DNA of 31,775 nucleotides from CAYWFU01 sp964457585 (GCA_964457585.1 CAYWFU010000028.1:1-31775), one strand, 5' to 3'. Positions 15,196 to 21,902 are shown, numbered from the stretch's first letter. Program-made: numbers and translations. The notes: generated by a model from the letters alone, not told the origin.

Positions 15196-16126
15196 TTTTT
15201 ATCCCCAATAATTCCATTCGGTCGAAATAGTAAAAAAATGATGAGTATCACAAACGAAATTGCGTCTTTCCACCCCGCCTGTATTTTCCATATCCCTAAA
15301 TTTTCTGCAATCCCTAAAAAAAAACCTCCTAATACCGCTCCCGGAATATTGCCGATCCCGCCAATAATTGAAGCTATAATTCCCTTTAAAATAGCATTAA
15401 AACCCATTGTAGGCTCTAAATTAGTCTCTAAAGAAATTAAAATTCCAGCCACACCTGCTAAAGCTGAACCTATACCAAAGGCAATCATTATGATTTTTTC
15501 AGGATTAATTCCAACAACACTTGCAGCTACAGGATCATCAGAAACCGCTCTCATTGTTTTGCCTAATTTTGTTCTCTTAAAAAAACCCCATAAACTCATT
15601 GAACTCAATAAACTCACAACTAAGATTATTATTTGTATATCCGTAATTACCGCTCCAAGAAAATGATGCCCTTCCACAATTGGCCCTGTTTTTAAAGTAA
15701 GAATCTGGGCTCCATAAATAAGCTGGATAAAATTTTGAAGAAAAATAAAAACTCCAAAAGAAGCAAGAAGCAAAACCAGATTTGGGGCTTTTTTAAGACG
15801 AAGAGGACGATAAACTATTTTATCAATAAAAATTCCTAAAATTGCGCAGAGGAGTATAGATAAAAAAAAGATAGAAACCAAAAAAAAGTTGATGAGTTAA
15901 TGAGTTGGGAAGTTGATGAGTTGGGAAATTGAGAAGTTGTTGAGTTGGGGAGTTTATGAGTTAATGAGTTTAGAAAGGTGTAAGCAAAATATGCCCCGGC
16001 GGTATAGACTATGCCATGGGCAAGGTGAAAAAATTTCACTGTGCGGTAGATGATAGTAAACCCTAATGCAGTAAGTCCATAAATACTGCCTGCAATAATA
16101 CCGTTAAGAAGAAGTTGGTTAAACAT
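15183..16126 (-). pseudogene. livH: livH permease split by an octamer repeat array
   Basis: Two frames together make one LivH permease, the partner of LivM. 16126-15978 encodes MFNQLLLNGIIAGSIYGLTA and FHLAHGIVYTAGAYFAYTF, the LivH N-terminus. After the array at 15887-15976 the homologous frame resumes as IFFLSILLCAILGIFIDKIV and continues to GIIGDKKTDL. The array is read as NSLTHKLPNSTTSQFPNSST and leaves the downstream part in another frame, so the first frame ends shortly after in FFYLYSSAQF. Conserved blocks (KTMRAVSDDPVAASVVGINP, ASIIGGIGNIPGAVLGG) are otherwise intact. It starts directly at the hepT stop. The result is non-functional unless the repeat number changes or ribosomes shift frame. 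A second initiation (15881) would lack the first two helices. Confidence 0.88.
15887..15976. repeat. AGTTNNNN octamer tandem array inside livH
   Basis: About eleven 8-bp units on the plus strand: AGTTGATG, AGTTAATG, AGTTGGGA, AGTTGATG, AGTTGGGA, a 7-8-bp AATTGAGA-like unit, AGTTGTTG, AGTTGGGG, AGTTTATG, AGTTAATG, AGTTTAGA. Gain or loss of one 8-bp unit shifts the frame by 2 nt. Similar units occur after livM at 13301-13402. Confidence 0.85.
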
Positions 16127-16573
16127 TTATTCTTCATCCTCACGAATCTTTTTTTCAAGATATGTTTTTACCTTAAATAGAAACTCTTTGTATAAAGGTT
16201 CTGTTTCGGATATAAATTTTTTAATAGATGCCCAGCGAATGTCAAGGTATTCATGAGAAATGATGTTTCTGAACTTTACCCAATAGGAAAGAGACTCTGT
16301 TGAATCAATCTTCAGTTCTTTAACAACCGAAATCAATAATACAATTTCTTTATAGCTGTCAGGCAGATTTATATTTTCGAGTGTAAGAACAACCTTGGAT
16401 ATGTCTATTGATGAATTTATTATATTTTCGACCCACCGCTCCACATTCCGTCTTTTATCTCTATCCTCACGATATTCGGCTTGTTCAAGTTGCATAAATT
16501 TTGAATAATCACGGAGCTCAACTTCCAGAAAATCAATGTGTTTCAGCAATCTCTGCTTTAGTTCTTCTTTCAA
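16127..16573 (-). CDS. hepT: HepT-like ribonuclease toxin (DUF86)
   Basis: A 148-residue HepT/DUF86 family protein, the HEPN-domain RNase toxin of MntA/HepT modules. The catalytic Rx4HxY motif is present as RNIISHEY (R102, H107, Y109). The body is all-helical and acidic/basic, with the RDKRRNVERWVENIINSSID block typical of the family. In characterised systems the partner MntA attaches AMP to the HEPN tyrosine and silences it. Its start overlaps the end of mntA by 41 nt, so translation is coupled. The stop directly abuts the livH ATG, so toxin and liv transcription are probably linked. All key residues are intact and the pair looks functional. Confidence 0.93.
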   Translation of the reverse strand: MKEELKQRLLKHIDFLEVELRDYSKFMQLEQAEYREDRDKRRNVERWVENIINSSIDISKVVLTLENINLPDSYKEIVLLISVVKELKIDSTESLSYWVKFRNIISHEYLDIRWASIKKFISETEPLYKEFLFKVKTYLEKKIREDEE

Positions 16574-16985
16574 ATTTCATCCTTTCAAGAAAATTTTGAA
16601 ATGCCATTTCCCTATAATCCTCAGCCTCTTCAGTTACAACCTCCATGAAATCAAGATACAATCCCCAATCGTTTATTGCAAGAGAAATACCTCGTATAGC
16701 GCTTGCAGCAACACTTGATGAAACTCTGTTTAAAACAAGAAGCTCAATCTCGTTTTTCAAGATTTTCTCTACATCAGAATATATTTTATCCTCATCCTTA
16801 TAAAATATTTCCTCTTCAAATTCTATCGGATGTCTCTTTTCAGGATAAAAATATACAGCCATATCGATATCAGATAATTTAGTTGCTCTTCCATTTGCCT
16901 GCGATCCGAACAAAAAGGCGAAGGCAATGGCATTGTGGTTTTTAAAGTAATTTTTTAATGCTTCTATATCTGAATTAGTGATCAT
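16533..16985 (-). CDS. mntA: MntA-like nucleotidyltransferase antitoxin
   Basis: A 150-residue minimal nucleotidyltransferase, antitoxin of the HepT toxin encoded next to it. The defining GSx10DxD motif is exact: FLFGSQANGRATKLSDIDMAV (G27, S28, D39, D41). The usual third acidic position is IELLVLN near residue 86, with Glu instead of the more common Asp. Family members use ATP to AMPylate the toxin tyrosine. A modest AGGGA Shine-Dalgarno precedes the ATG. The gene lies 34 nt after the ParE-like toxin gene and overlaps hepT by 41 nt, giving a compact run of toxin-antitoxin genes. Confidence 0.93.
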   Translation of the reverse strand: MITNSDIEALKNYFKNHNAIAFAFLFGSQANGRATKLSDIDMAVYFYPEKRHPIEFEEEIFYKDEDKIYSDVEKILKNEIELLVLNRVSSSVAASAIRGISLAINDWGLYLDFMEVVTEEAEDYREMAFQNFLERMKFERRTKAEIAETH

Positions 16986-17019
16986 GAAGTTTCCCTACAT
17001 TGTTGATGTTAGAATTTTT

Positions 17020-17316
17020 TCATATAAGGTATTTTTCTATATTAAGTGACCCATGAAATACACCTAAAATATCTATTTGATTTTTATTTTTAATTAAATA
17101 TGCAATTCTATAATGACCATATAACAAAATACGAATTTCTCCTTCTTTTTCAGACCTATATTTATAACCGATTTCAGAAAAATTTTTTAATACTTGTACT
17201 TTTTTATAAATTCCAGATATAACTTCCAAAGCAACATTTGAATTATCGTTAGCTATATAATCATAAATGTCTTTAAGCCATTTTTCTGCTTCATCTGTCC
17301 ATTTTATTTCTGCCAT
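17020..17316 (-). CDS. ParE/RelE-family toxin
   Basis: A 98-residue ParE/RelE superfamily toxin. Signatures are IKWTDEAEKWLKDIYDYIAN at the N-terminus and EIRILLYGHYRIAYLIKNKN followed by IDILGVFHGSLNIEKYL at the C-terminus. The usual ending block RILLxGHYRIxYxI is clear. ParE members poison gyrase and RelE members cleave mRNA in the ribosome; the spacing and GHYRI motif favour ParE-like, but target assignment from sequence is uncertain. The start overlaps the end of its antitoxin gene by 13 nt. No disruption is seen. Confidence 0.9.
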   Translation of the reverse strand: MAEIKWTDEAEKWLKDIYDYIANDNSNVALEVISGIYKKVQVLKNFSEIGYKYRSEKEGEIRILLYGHYRIAYLIKNKNQIDILGVFHGSLNIEKYLI

Positions 17317-17489
17317 GTTCGGATACGGTGCTCCATTTCTTCATTTGATATTGTTCGGCCTGCTCGTGAATCTTCTAAACCATTGTCAATCATTCTTGCG
17401 AATGCTAACTCACGAAGAATTTCATCATATGTGCTGTCTTCAGGTTGTTCTTGAATAATTTTAGACATCTTTTCTTTTACTATTGCCAT
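17304..17489 (-). CDS. Antitoxin paired with the ParE/RelE-like toxin
   Basis: A 61-residue acidic protein (MAIVKEKMSKIIQEQPEDST... EDSRAGRTISNEEMEHRIRT). The tail LEDSRAGRTISNEEMEHRIRTW is the pattern of small antitoxins whose C-terminus ends in xGRxxSxEExxxRxxxW and which sit directly upstream of ParE/RelE toxins. No separate DNA-binding fold is obvious at this length, so autoregulation is assumed from family behaviour. A strong CAGGAG Shine-Dalgarno 8 nt before the ATG supports the start. It overlaps the toxin start by 13 nt. Confidence 0.82.
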   Translation of the reverse strand: MAIVKEKMSKIIQEQPEDSTYDEILRELAFARMIDNGLEDSRAGRTISNEEMEHRIRTWQK

Positions 17490-17584
17490 GTTTTTATCTC
17501 CTGTTAAAAATTACAATGTCATTACTAAAATATTTTATTAACTATTCAAAGGCAAGAACAAATTCCGTTCTTTTTTTTAGCTTA

Positions 17585-17833
17585 TCATTGTTGTTCTATT
17601 TTATCAAACAACTTAACATTATAAGGGCGTCCCCTTATTTTCTTATCTATTTTTTTCATTTTTTTTGCATACAACAAAACACCGATAGTACCTGTCACAT
17701 TAAGTTTATATAACTTCGTTATATTTCTAGCTTTTTCTTCATCAATAATCGTAAGGTCAGCTCCTATCTTACGTGATAAAGCAATTACCTCTGATTCCCC
17801 TTCATCAAGTGTTAACTCCAGAGCTGATTTCAC
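17585..17833 (-). pseudogene. DUF3368 (PIN-like) toxin, N-terminally truncated
   Basis: The 82-residue frame contains the C-terminal half of a DUF3368 protein: LTLDEGESEVIALSRKIGAD, LTIIDEEKARNITKLYKLNV and VTGTIGVLLYAKKM are the family's LDxGExExIxLA, LLDExxxR and GTxGxLLxAK motifs. Family members are about 150-170 residues, with a PIN-type N-terminus (VxDTSPLI) that is absent here. The preceding sequence is the tail of the UPF0175 gene, its usual antitoxin. A deletion between the two genes therefore removed the toxin N-terminus. The end (RGRPYNVKLFDKIEQQ) is also short. Probably inactive. Confidence 0.8.
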
Positions 17834-17842
17834 GTCAATATC

Positions 17843-18152
17843 TATACTATTGTTTGAAATCCTGTGTCTGCTCCATGTGGAGATCCTGCAGCCCGGTTTA
17901 TATTATAAATATCTTCCTCAAGTTCTTCAGGGGCATAATTGTAAACGGAAGTTTTTTGGCTGGACAGTAATTTTATAAAATCTAATTTGTCCATTCCAGC
18001 AAGTTTTAAGGCTTTACCCAAAGAGAGTTTTCCGTTTTCAAAAATTTTATAGCAGCAAAAATTTTTATATCTTTTATTATTTCAACCGGTTTCTCATTTA
18101 ATGCAAAAAATATATCTTGCGAAATAGAAAATTCGAGTTTTTTAACCGGCAT
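17843..18152 (-). pseudogene. UPF0175-family antitoxin gene, frameshifted
   Basis: From ATG at 18152, behind a strong AAGGAGGGG Shine-Dalgarno, the frame reads MPVKKLEFSISQDIFFALNE, then KDIKIFAAIKF and runs out of homology to an early stop (SLWVKP). One frame over, ENGKLSLGKALKLAGMDKLD, FIKLLSSQKTSVYNYAPEEL and EEDIYN continue the UPF0175 pattern (xGKxSLGKAAELAGM, FxxLL) to TAG at 17843. A 1-nt gain or 2-nt loss in the T/A-rich stretch near 18045 explains it. UPF0175 proteins are antitoxins of DUF3368 toxins, and the remnant of one follows. The tail after EEDIYN is not typical, so a deletion joint lies there. Confidence 0.8.
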
Positions 18153-18299
18153 ATTTTTCCCCTCCTTAAATTAAGCCAAAATTTAGAATTTAAATATAGT
18201 TTTTACTCTATTTCATTCTGGTCAGATTTTAATAATTTCATATATTTTCAATAATTTTGTATCGTTAAAATAATATCTTTAAATATTTATCTTTATGTA

Positions 18300-18327
18300 A
18301 TTTTACTATTTTAGTGAAAATAGTCAA
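18300..18327 (-). promoter_or_regulatory. Promoter upstream of the UPF0175/DUF3368 remnant
   Basis: Minus-strand TTGACT (18322-18327), 16-bp spacer, TAAAAT (18300-18305), about 145 bp before the UPF0175 start. The rest of 18153-18420 is AT-rich with no gene seen. Confidence 0.4.
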
Positions 18328-18420
18328 GAAAAATTAAAGGCTACAATAATTTCGCAAGTTTACAATAATTAAATAGGGGAATGAGAAGAATCCGTCTCTG
18401 TTTTCTAATTCGTTCATAAA

Positions 18421-19296
18421 TTATTTTACACCAATCTTCCAAACGCCTTTTTCAAGAAAAGCTTCTATAGTTTGGCGATTCGCTTTATTTATCAAATTAG
18501 AGTGTGATACTTTATACTTTTTCGCATATTCAGCAAGCGTCATGATATATGCACCTTCCAGATACGCAAGCCTCTTGTGATAACTATTCGTAAGCGCCTT
18601 GCCAACTATTTCTTCCATGATTTTTGTATTGCCTTTTTCGCCAAACTCCTTAAACGCTTCGTAATACATTTTTCTATCAATGAATTTAATATTTACCGGT
18701 ACAAAACCTTCCCGTATAAGCAAATAATTATTTATTACTCTTCCGATACGGCCGTTACCGTCAACAAACGGGTGAGTGTGTTCAAAAGTAAGATGCAGCA
18801 GCGCTACACGTTTTATAATATTTTCATGGTTCCTGGCGTTATACCTTGCAAGCATTTTTTCCAATCTTCCCACTACTTCTTTTGGGTCTGGCGCTATATG
18901 GTTTGCAACCCTGACCCATTCGCCATCCTTGCGAAATCTTCCGGCAATATCATCCCGGATATTCGCTATAAGCATTTTGTGAAGCGACAGAATGACCTCA
19001 AGAGTGAGCTCCTGTTCTTTGGCTTTTGTATCGATATAAGAAACTACCCGCGCGAGGTTTTTTGCTTCAAATATTTCTCTTTCAGTTATATATCTATCTA
19101 AGTTTATTTGCAAAAGGATTTTCTCTGTTTCTTCAAGAGTAAGAGTGCTGTTCTCTATGGCGTTAGAGTTATATACCTGCTCGGCAACTTCTGCTTCACT
19201 CAATAATTTTATAAGCGATTGTTTGCCTAGAGATGCAGTATAATACCGTTCTCTCAAGAGATTGATTGTATTAAAGACATGTAATATTTTTGCCAT
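18421..19296 (-). CDS. Fic-domain protein (AMP-transferase family, N-terminal inhibitory motif)
   Basis: A 291-residue Fic family protein. The catalytic loop HPFVDGNGRIGR (near residue 175) is a perfect HxFx(D/E)GNGRxxR, so AMP transfer (or another nucleotide transfer) to a target protein is expected. The inhibitory motif (S/T)xxxE(G/N) is present N-terminally as SNAIEN (S44-E48-N49), making it a class II, self-inhibited Fic. A C-terminal helical region (YAKKYKVSHSNLINKANR) resembles a helix-turn-helix and may bind DNA. GC content appears higher than in its neighbours, suggesting transfer. A near-consensus promoter puts the transcript start at the ATG, with no Shine-Dalgarno, so the mRNA is probably leaderless. 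Its target is unknown. Confidence 0.95.
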   Translation of the reverse strand: MAKILHVFNTINLLRERYYTASLGKQSLIKLLSEAEVAEQVYNSNAIENSTLTLEETEKILLQINLDRYITEREIFEAKNLARVVSYIDTKAKEQELTLEVILSLHKMLIANIRDDIAGRFRKDGEWVRVANHIAPDPKEVVGRLEKMLARYNARNHENIIKRVALLHLTFEHTHPFVDGNGRIGRVINNYLLIREGFVPVNIKFIDRKMYYEAFKEFGEKGNTKIMEEIVGKALTNSYHKRLAYLEGAYIMTLAEYAKKYKVSHSNLINKANRQTIEAFLEKGVWKIGVK

Positions 19297-19302
19297 AGTT
19301 AT

Positions 19303-19330
19303 AGTATATACTTTTTTACTCTTTTGTCAA
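19303..19330 (-). promoter_or_regulatory. Promoter of the Fic gene, predicted leaderless
   Basis: Minus-strand TTGACA (19325-19330), 16-bp spacer, TATACT (19303-19308), then ATAACT and the ATG at 19296. The expected transcription start, about 7 nt past the -10, is the A of the start codon. Confidence 0.7.
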
Positions 19331-19376
19331 CATAATCGTGAAATATTGCAATAAATCATCAAAATTCACGGTTATG
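19331..19376. promoter_or_regulatory. Inverted repeat abutting the fic -35, possible operator
   Basis: CATAATCGTGAA (19331-19342) and TTCACGGTTATG (19365-19376) are inverted copies differing at one position, separated by 22 nt, and the near arm touches the -35 hexamer. A repressor, possibly Fic itself through its helix-turn-helix-like tail, could bind here. Inference. Confidence 0.45.
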
Positions 19377-19448
19377 AGCTATTTCGTTGAGGCTGTCGGA
19401 AAACTAAAATGATAAAAAAAGTAAAATAAAACGGCTTCCAAATTTGGC

Positions 19449-19713
19449 TTATAAACGACGATCTCGGGTCGAGACATCATTTATAGTTGCTAACTTACCC
19501 AATCTAATGTAAGATTCTGCGAGAAGACCGCAGCATTTCCAATCCAAAATTTGGTAATCAGATTCAGTTATATATTTCTGTGTAGTCACTCTTGCGATTA
19601 GTATATCTTGATCTCCGGGATCATAAATAATAACAGCAGACCTTTTCGACGTTTTTAAAATCAGTATGAGGAAGTTCAACAAGAATAATTTGTCTAAACT
19701 TATAATCTGTCAT
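19449..19713 (-). pseudogene. PemK/MazF-family toxin with a one-base insertion
   Basis: From ATG at 19713 the frame reads MTDYKFRQIILVELPHTDFK and soon stops. The continuation lies in the adjacent frame: TSKRSAVIIYDPGDQDILIA, RVTTQKYITESDYQILDW and GLLAESYIRLGKLATINDV, which match the PemK/MazF blocks (KRPAVVL, ITSQ, DxxLxDWxxAGLxxxSxxRxxKLxTL). Reading the AAAAA run near 19652 as AAAA joins the two exactly (DFK-TSKRSAV). The C-terminus (STRDRRL) is atypical and short. The gene overlaps the upstream antitoxin by 14 nt. It is an mRNA interferase remnant, or an A-tract switch or sequencing error. Confidence 0.8.
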
Positions 19714-19960
19714 AAATTTCGTCCCCTTCTGAATAACCTTTTAAAAACTGAGACATAGCGAATTTATTCCATTCACTGTCTTCATCTTCAAAAAAAAGCA
19801 TAACTCTCACTTTTAAATCTGGCTGCAACATTTCTTTTATTTTGTTATGTTCTATCAATCTGCGATTAATTATATCTATAAGACTTTCTTGTTGATATTC
19901 AGGTAATGATTCAATTATATCCAAAGCATCCTGAAATGTAACAATTCGTTGGCTACCCAT
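19700..19960 (-). CDS. Antitoxin of the PemK-like toxin
   Basis: An 86-residue acidic protein starting at ATG 19960, chosen over the upstream in-frame start at 20023 because AAGGGGGG lies 7 nt before it. MGSQRIVTFQDALDIIESLP and EYQQESLIDIINRRLIEHNK match a recurring small antitoxin N-terminus (LExxxxLPxxQQExLxxIIxxRLxE). The C-terminus ends EGDEIYDRL. It overlaps the broken PemK/MazF gene by 14 nt, the typical antitoxin-first order. The coding frame is intact, so the antitoxin may persist while the toxin is disabled. Confidence 0.75.
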   Translation of the reverse strand: MGSQRIVTFQDALDIIESLPEYQQESLIDIINRRLIEHNKIKEMLQPDLKVRVMLFFEDEDSEWNKFAMSQFLKGYSEGDEIYDRL

Positions 19961-19982
19961 TTTATTGCCCCCCTTATTAAGA

Positions 19983-20204
19983 TTATATATCAAAAAAAAT
20001 ACGGTCAAGATAAAAGGTATCATTTTCTTCTTTTACAACAACCCGCAGTTTAATATTAACCCTGAATTCATACTTGTTATAGTTTATCTTTTTAAATCGA
20101 AATTCAAATGGAGCTTTTCCTGAAATAGGGAATGTATTAAACGCCTCAAGGCTTTCTGCGATTTGGATTTTATCATGCGGGTTCATTTTTAATTGAACGG
20201 TCAA
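19983..20204 (-). CDS. Small protein, possibly a truncated RelE-like remnant
   Basis: A 73-codon frame. The first ATG is at 20186 (67 residues); the open frame extends further upstream from a TTG at 20204 and stays open into the repeat element at 20213-20331. KINYNKYEFRVNIKLRVVVK and EENDTFYLDRIFFDI resemble the strand pair and ending of RelE/ParE-fold proteins (Y-EFRV-x-RVVV), but the N-terminal helices are missing. No Shine-Dalgarno is visible at either start. It lies 22 nt before the PemK antitoxin. It may be the 3' remnant of a toxin whose 5' part was displaced by the repeat. Function not assigned. Confidence 0.4.
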   Translation of the reverse strand: MTVQLKMNPHDKIQIAESLEAFNTFPISGKAPFEFRFKKINYNKYEFRVNIKLRVVVKEENDTFYLDRIFFDI

Positions 20205-20212
20205 AAAGAAAT

Positions 20213-20331
20213 GAAGAACCTCGCAGCAAGCTGCGAGGTATCTTCTGTCTCTGATAGGAATTATTTATTATTTATATTTGTGCCAATTCAACCCTGCAGT
20301 AAACTGCAGGGTATTCTTGGCACTTCCAGAT
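20213..20331. repeat. Double-hairpin dispersed repeat, copy B
   Basis: A 119-bp copy with two perfect 8-bp hairpins: CCTCGCAG-CAAG-CTGCGAGG and CCCTGCAG-TAAA-CTGCAGGG. The second sits between GTGCCAA and TTGGCAC, which pair as an outer stem. The core ATCTTCTGTCTCTGATAGGA and the ending CACTTCCAGAT match copy A. Hairpin 1 also pairs in copy A, but with different bases. Confidence 0.88.
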
Positions 20332-20353
20332 AAAACTGAAATTTTCCATATAA

Positions 20354-20501
20354 TCAATCATAAGCTATTTTTCTTGATTTTATGGACAAAATATCAACCA
20401 CTTTTTTTTCTTCATCAATTATATAAAATACTCTGAAATTTCCGATTCTATATCTCCATGTATACAGAATCATTTAACCTTAAAGTAACTGTCTTTGGCA
20501 T
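20354..20501 (-). pseudogene. Fused remnant of a RelB-like antitoxin and RelE-like toxin
   Basis: From ATG at 20501, with a GAGGTG Shine-Dalgarno, the frame gives MPKTVTLRLNDSVYMEI and stops; this is the start of a ribbon-helix-helix/RelB-type antitoxin. In the next frame, starting at the same place, WRYRIGNFRVFYIIDEEKKV and VDILSIKSRKIAYD form the C-terminal third of a RelE toxin (WRYRIGDYRxxYxI...VxILxIxxR). A deletion has joined the first codons of the antitoxin to the last ~35 codons of the toxin. The remnant sits next to repeat copy B, which may mark the event. It is non-functional. Confidence 0.8.
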
Positions 20502-20544
20502 ATTGCACCTCAAATATTATTAATTCTTTTATATTTTATTATAT

Positions 20545-21798
20545 TCATTTTTTAAAATTTACTGATTGCTCGTTCTCTGCTTTGTTTGATAATCCAAATT
20601 TTTCATGCAAAATTCGAACAGCATCATGAGCACGTGATTCCTCAAGTATGCAGGATATTTTAATTTCTGATGTGCTGATCATATCAATATTGATATTTTC
20701 CTGAGCTAAAGTTTCGAACATTGTTGCAGCAACTCCCGAATGACTTCTCATTCCAACTCCGACAATAGAGACTTTAGCAATATGTTCATCAGATAAAATT
20801 TGACGCGCTCCGACTTCATCAGCGGCTTTTTTTAAAATATCGATTGCTTTCTTTAGTTCACTTTTGCTGACTGTAAAAGAAATATTATTTTTTCCCTGCT
20901 CCCCTGCGCTTTGAACAATCATATCAACACTTATATTCATTTTTGCAAATAGAGTAAAAACTTTAGCGGCAACTCCTGGTTTATCTGGAACTCCCATAAT
21001 TGATAATTTGGATTCATTCATCTCGCATGTTACACCCCTGACAACTACTTTTTCCATACTGGGAACCTCCCTTGTTATAAGTGTCCCTTTCTTATTAATA
21101 TTAAAACTTGAACGGACATAAACATCAACATCATATTTTTTTGCAAATTCAATTGAACGAGAATGCATGACTTTGGCTCCAAGACTTGCCATTTCGAGCA
21201 TTTCATCATATGAAATTATATCAATTTTTTGCGCTTCTTTTACAATTCGGGGATCAGTGGTATATACCCCGTCTACATCTGTATAGATTTCGCATAAGTT
21301 TGCTTTTAATACTGCGGCTAATGCCACAGCAGTAGTATCAGAGCCGCCTCTTCCCAGAGTTGTAATTTCATTATATTCATTTACACCCTGAAAACCTGCA
21401 ACTATTACTATATTCCCTTTATCCAATGCATCTTTTACTTTTTGTTCATTTATACTTATAATTTTTGCTTTAGTATGTATAGTATCTGTGATTATCCCAA
21501 CCTGAGGACCTGTAAAAGAAATCGCTCTTTCTCCTATTTCATGAATAGCCATAGCAAGAAGAGCAATAGATATCTGCTCTCCGGTTGAAAGAAGCATATC
21601 AATTTCTCTGTCACTTGGATTTTCAGTAATTTTTTTTGCCATTTCCAAGAGATCATCGGTCATATCTCCCGGAGCTGATACTACTACAACAAGATCATTC
21701 CCTTTTCTTTTTGTATTAACAACATGCTGAGCTACTTTTTTCACTCTTTCAGAATCAGCAACTGAAGAACCACCATATTTCTGAACTATAAGAGACAT
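20545..21798 (-). CDS. lysC: Aspartate kinase
   Basis: A 417-residue aspartokinase, catalysing the first step (aspartate to aspartyl phosphate) of lysine, threonine and methionine synthesis. It starts MSLIVQKYGGSSVADSERVK with the KYGGSSV nucleotide motif; the GRGGSDTTAVALAAVL block and ATP/aspartate region LCEIYTDVDGVYTTDPRIV follow. Two ACT domains occupy the C-terminal ~160 residues (MGVPDKPGVAAKVFTLFAKM and VGVGMRSHSGVAATMFETLA), so feedback inhibition by lysine and/or threonine is likely. The start at 21798 has a TTGGAG Shine-Dalgarno; the longer frame to 21840 only extends into hairpin repeats. No lysine riboswitch is visible upstream, because the leader is occupied by repeats. Confidence 0.95.
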   Translation of the reverse strand: MSLIVQKYGGSSVADSERVKKVAQHVVNTKRKGNDLVVVVSAPGDMTDDLLEMAKKITENPSDREIDMLLSTGEQISIALLAMAIHEIGERAISFTGPQVGIITDTIHTKAKIISINEQKVKDALDKGNIVIVAGFQGVNEYNEITTLGRGGSDTTAVALAAVLKANLCEIYTDVDGVYTTDPRIVKEAQKIDIISYDEMLEMASLGAKVMHSRSIEFAKKYDVDVYVRSSFNINKKGTLITREVPSMEKVVVRGVTCEMNESKLSIMGVPDKPGVAAKVFTLFAKMNISVDMIVQSAGEQGKNNISFTVSKSELKKAIDILKKAADEVGARQILSDEHIAKVSIVGVGMRSHSGVAATMFETLAQENINIDMISTSEIKISCILEESRAHDAVRILHEKFGLSNKAENEQSVNFKK

Positions 21799-21817
21799 AT
21801 TTTTCTCCAAAAAATAA

Positions 21818-21880
21818 ATTAGGCTCGATAAATCGAGCAACTACATTACAATATATTGTAGTTGCCCAATTCATTGGGCT
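21818..21880. repeat. Cluster of three hairpins upstream of aspartokinase
   Basis: GCTCGA-TAAA-TCGAGC (21823-21838), CAACTACA ... TGTAGTTG (21838-21864) and GCCCAA-TTCA-TTGGGC (21864-21879) follow each other without gaps. The AAATTAG before, and CAACTACA after, the first hairpin recur at 22713-22745 around a different stem. The TTCA loop of the third recurs in GTGCCAA-TTCA-TTGGCAC at the window end. Confidence 0.8.
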
Positions 21881-21902
21881 TTTTCAATTTCCTGTACATT
21901 AA

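Noticed and set aside
17554..17578. Rho-independent terminator, AAGAAC ... GTTCTT plus T-run
   Set aside because: It would act only on plus-strand transcripts, and no plus-strand gene is present there; stem is only 6 bp.
18577..19101. Plus-strand ORF of 174 codons opposite fic
   Set aside because: Antisense shadow of an intact Fic domain; no ribosome-binding site.
19376..19448. GAGGCTGTCGGAAAACT as an insertion-sequence end
   Set aside because: It looks like the terminal motif of some IS elements, but no partner end, transposase or target duplication was found.
19961..20023. Longer form of the PemK antitoxin starting at 20023
   Set aside because: It would add a hydrophobic stretch without a ribosome-binding site, whereas ATG 19960 has AAGGGGGG at proper spacing.
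21799..21840. N-terminal extension of aspartokinase to 21840
   Set aside because: The extra residues are encoded by a hairpin repeat, and the start at 21798 has a proper TTGGAG Shine-Dalgarno followed by the family-typical MSLIVQKYGGSSV.
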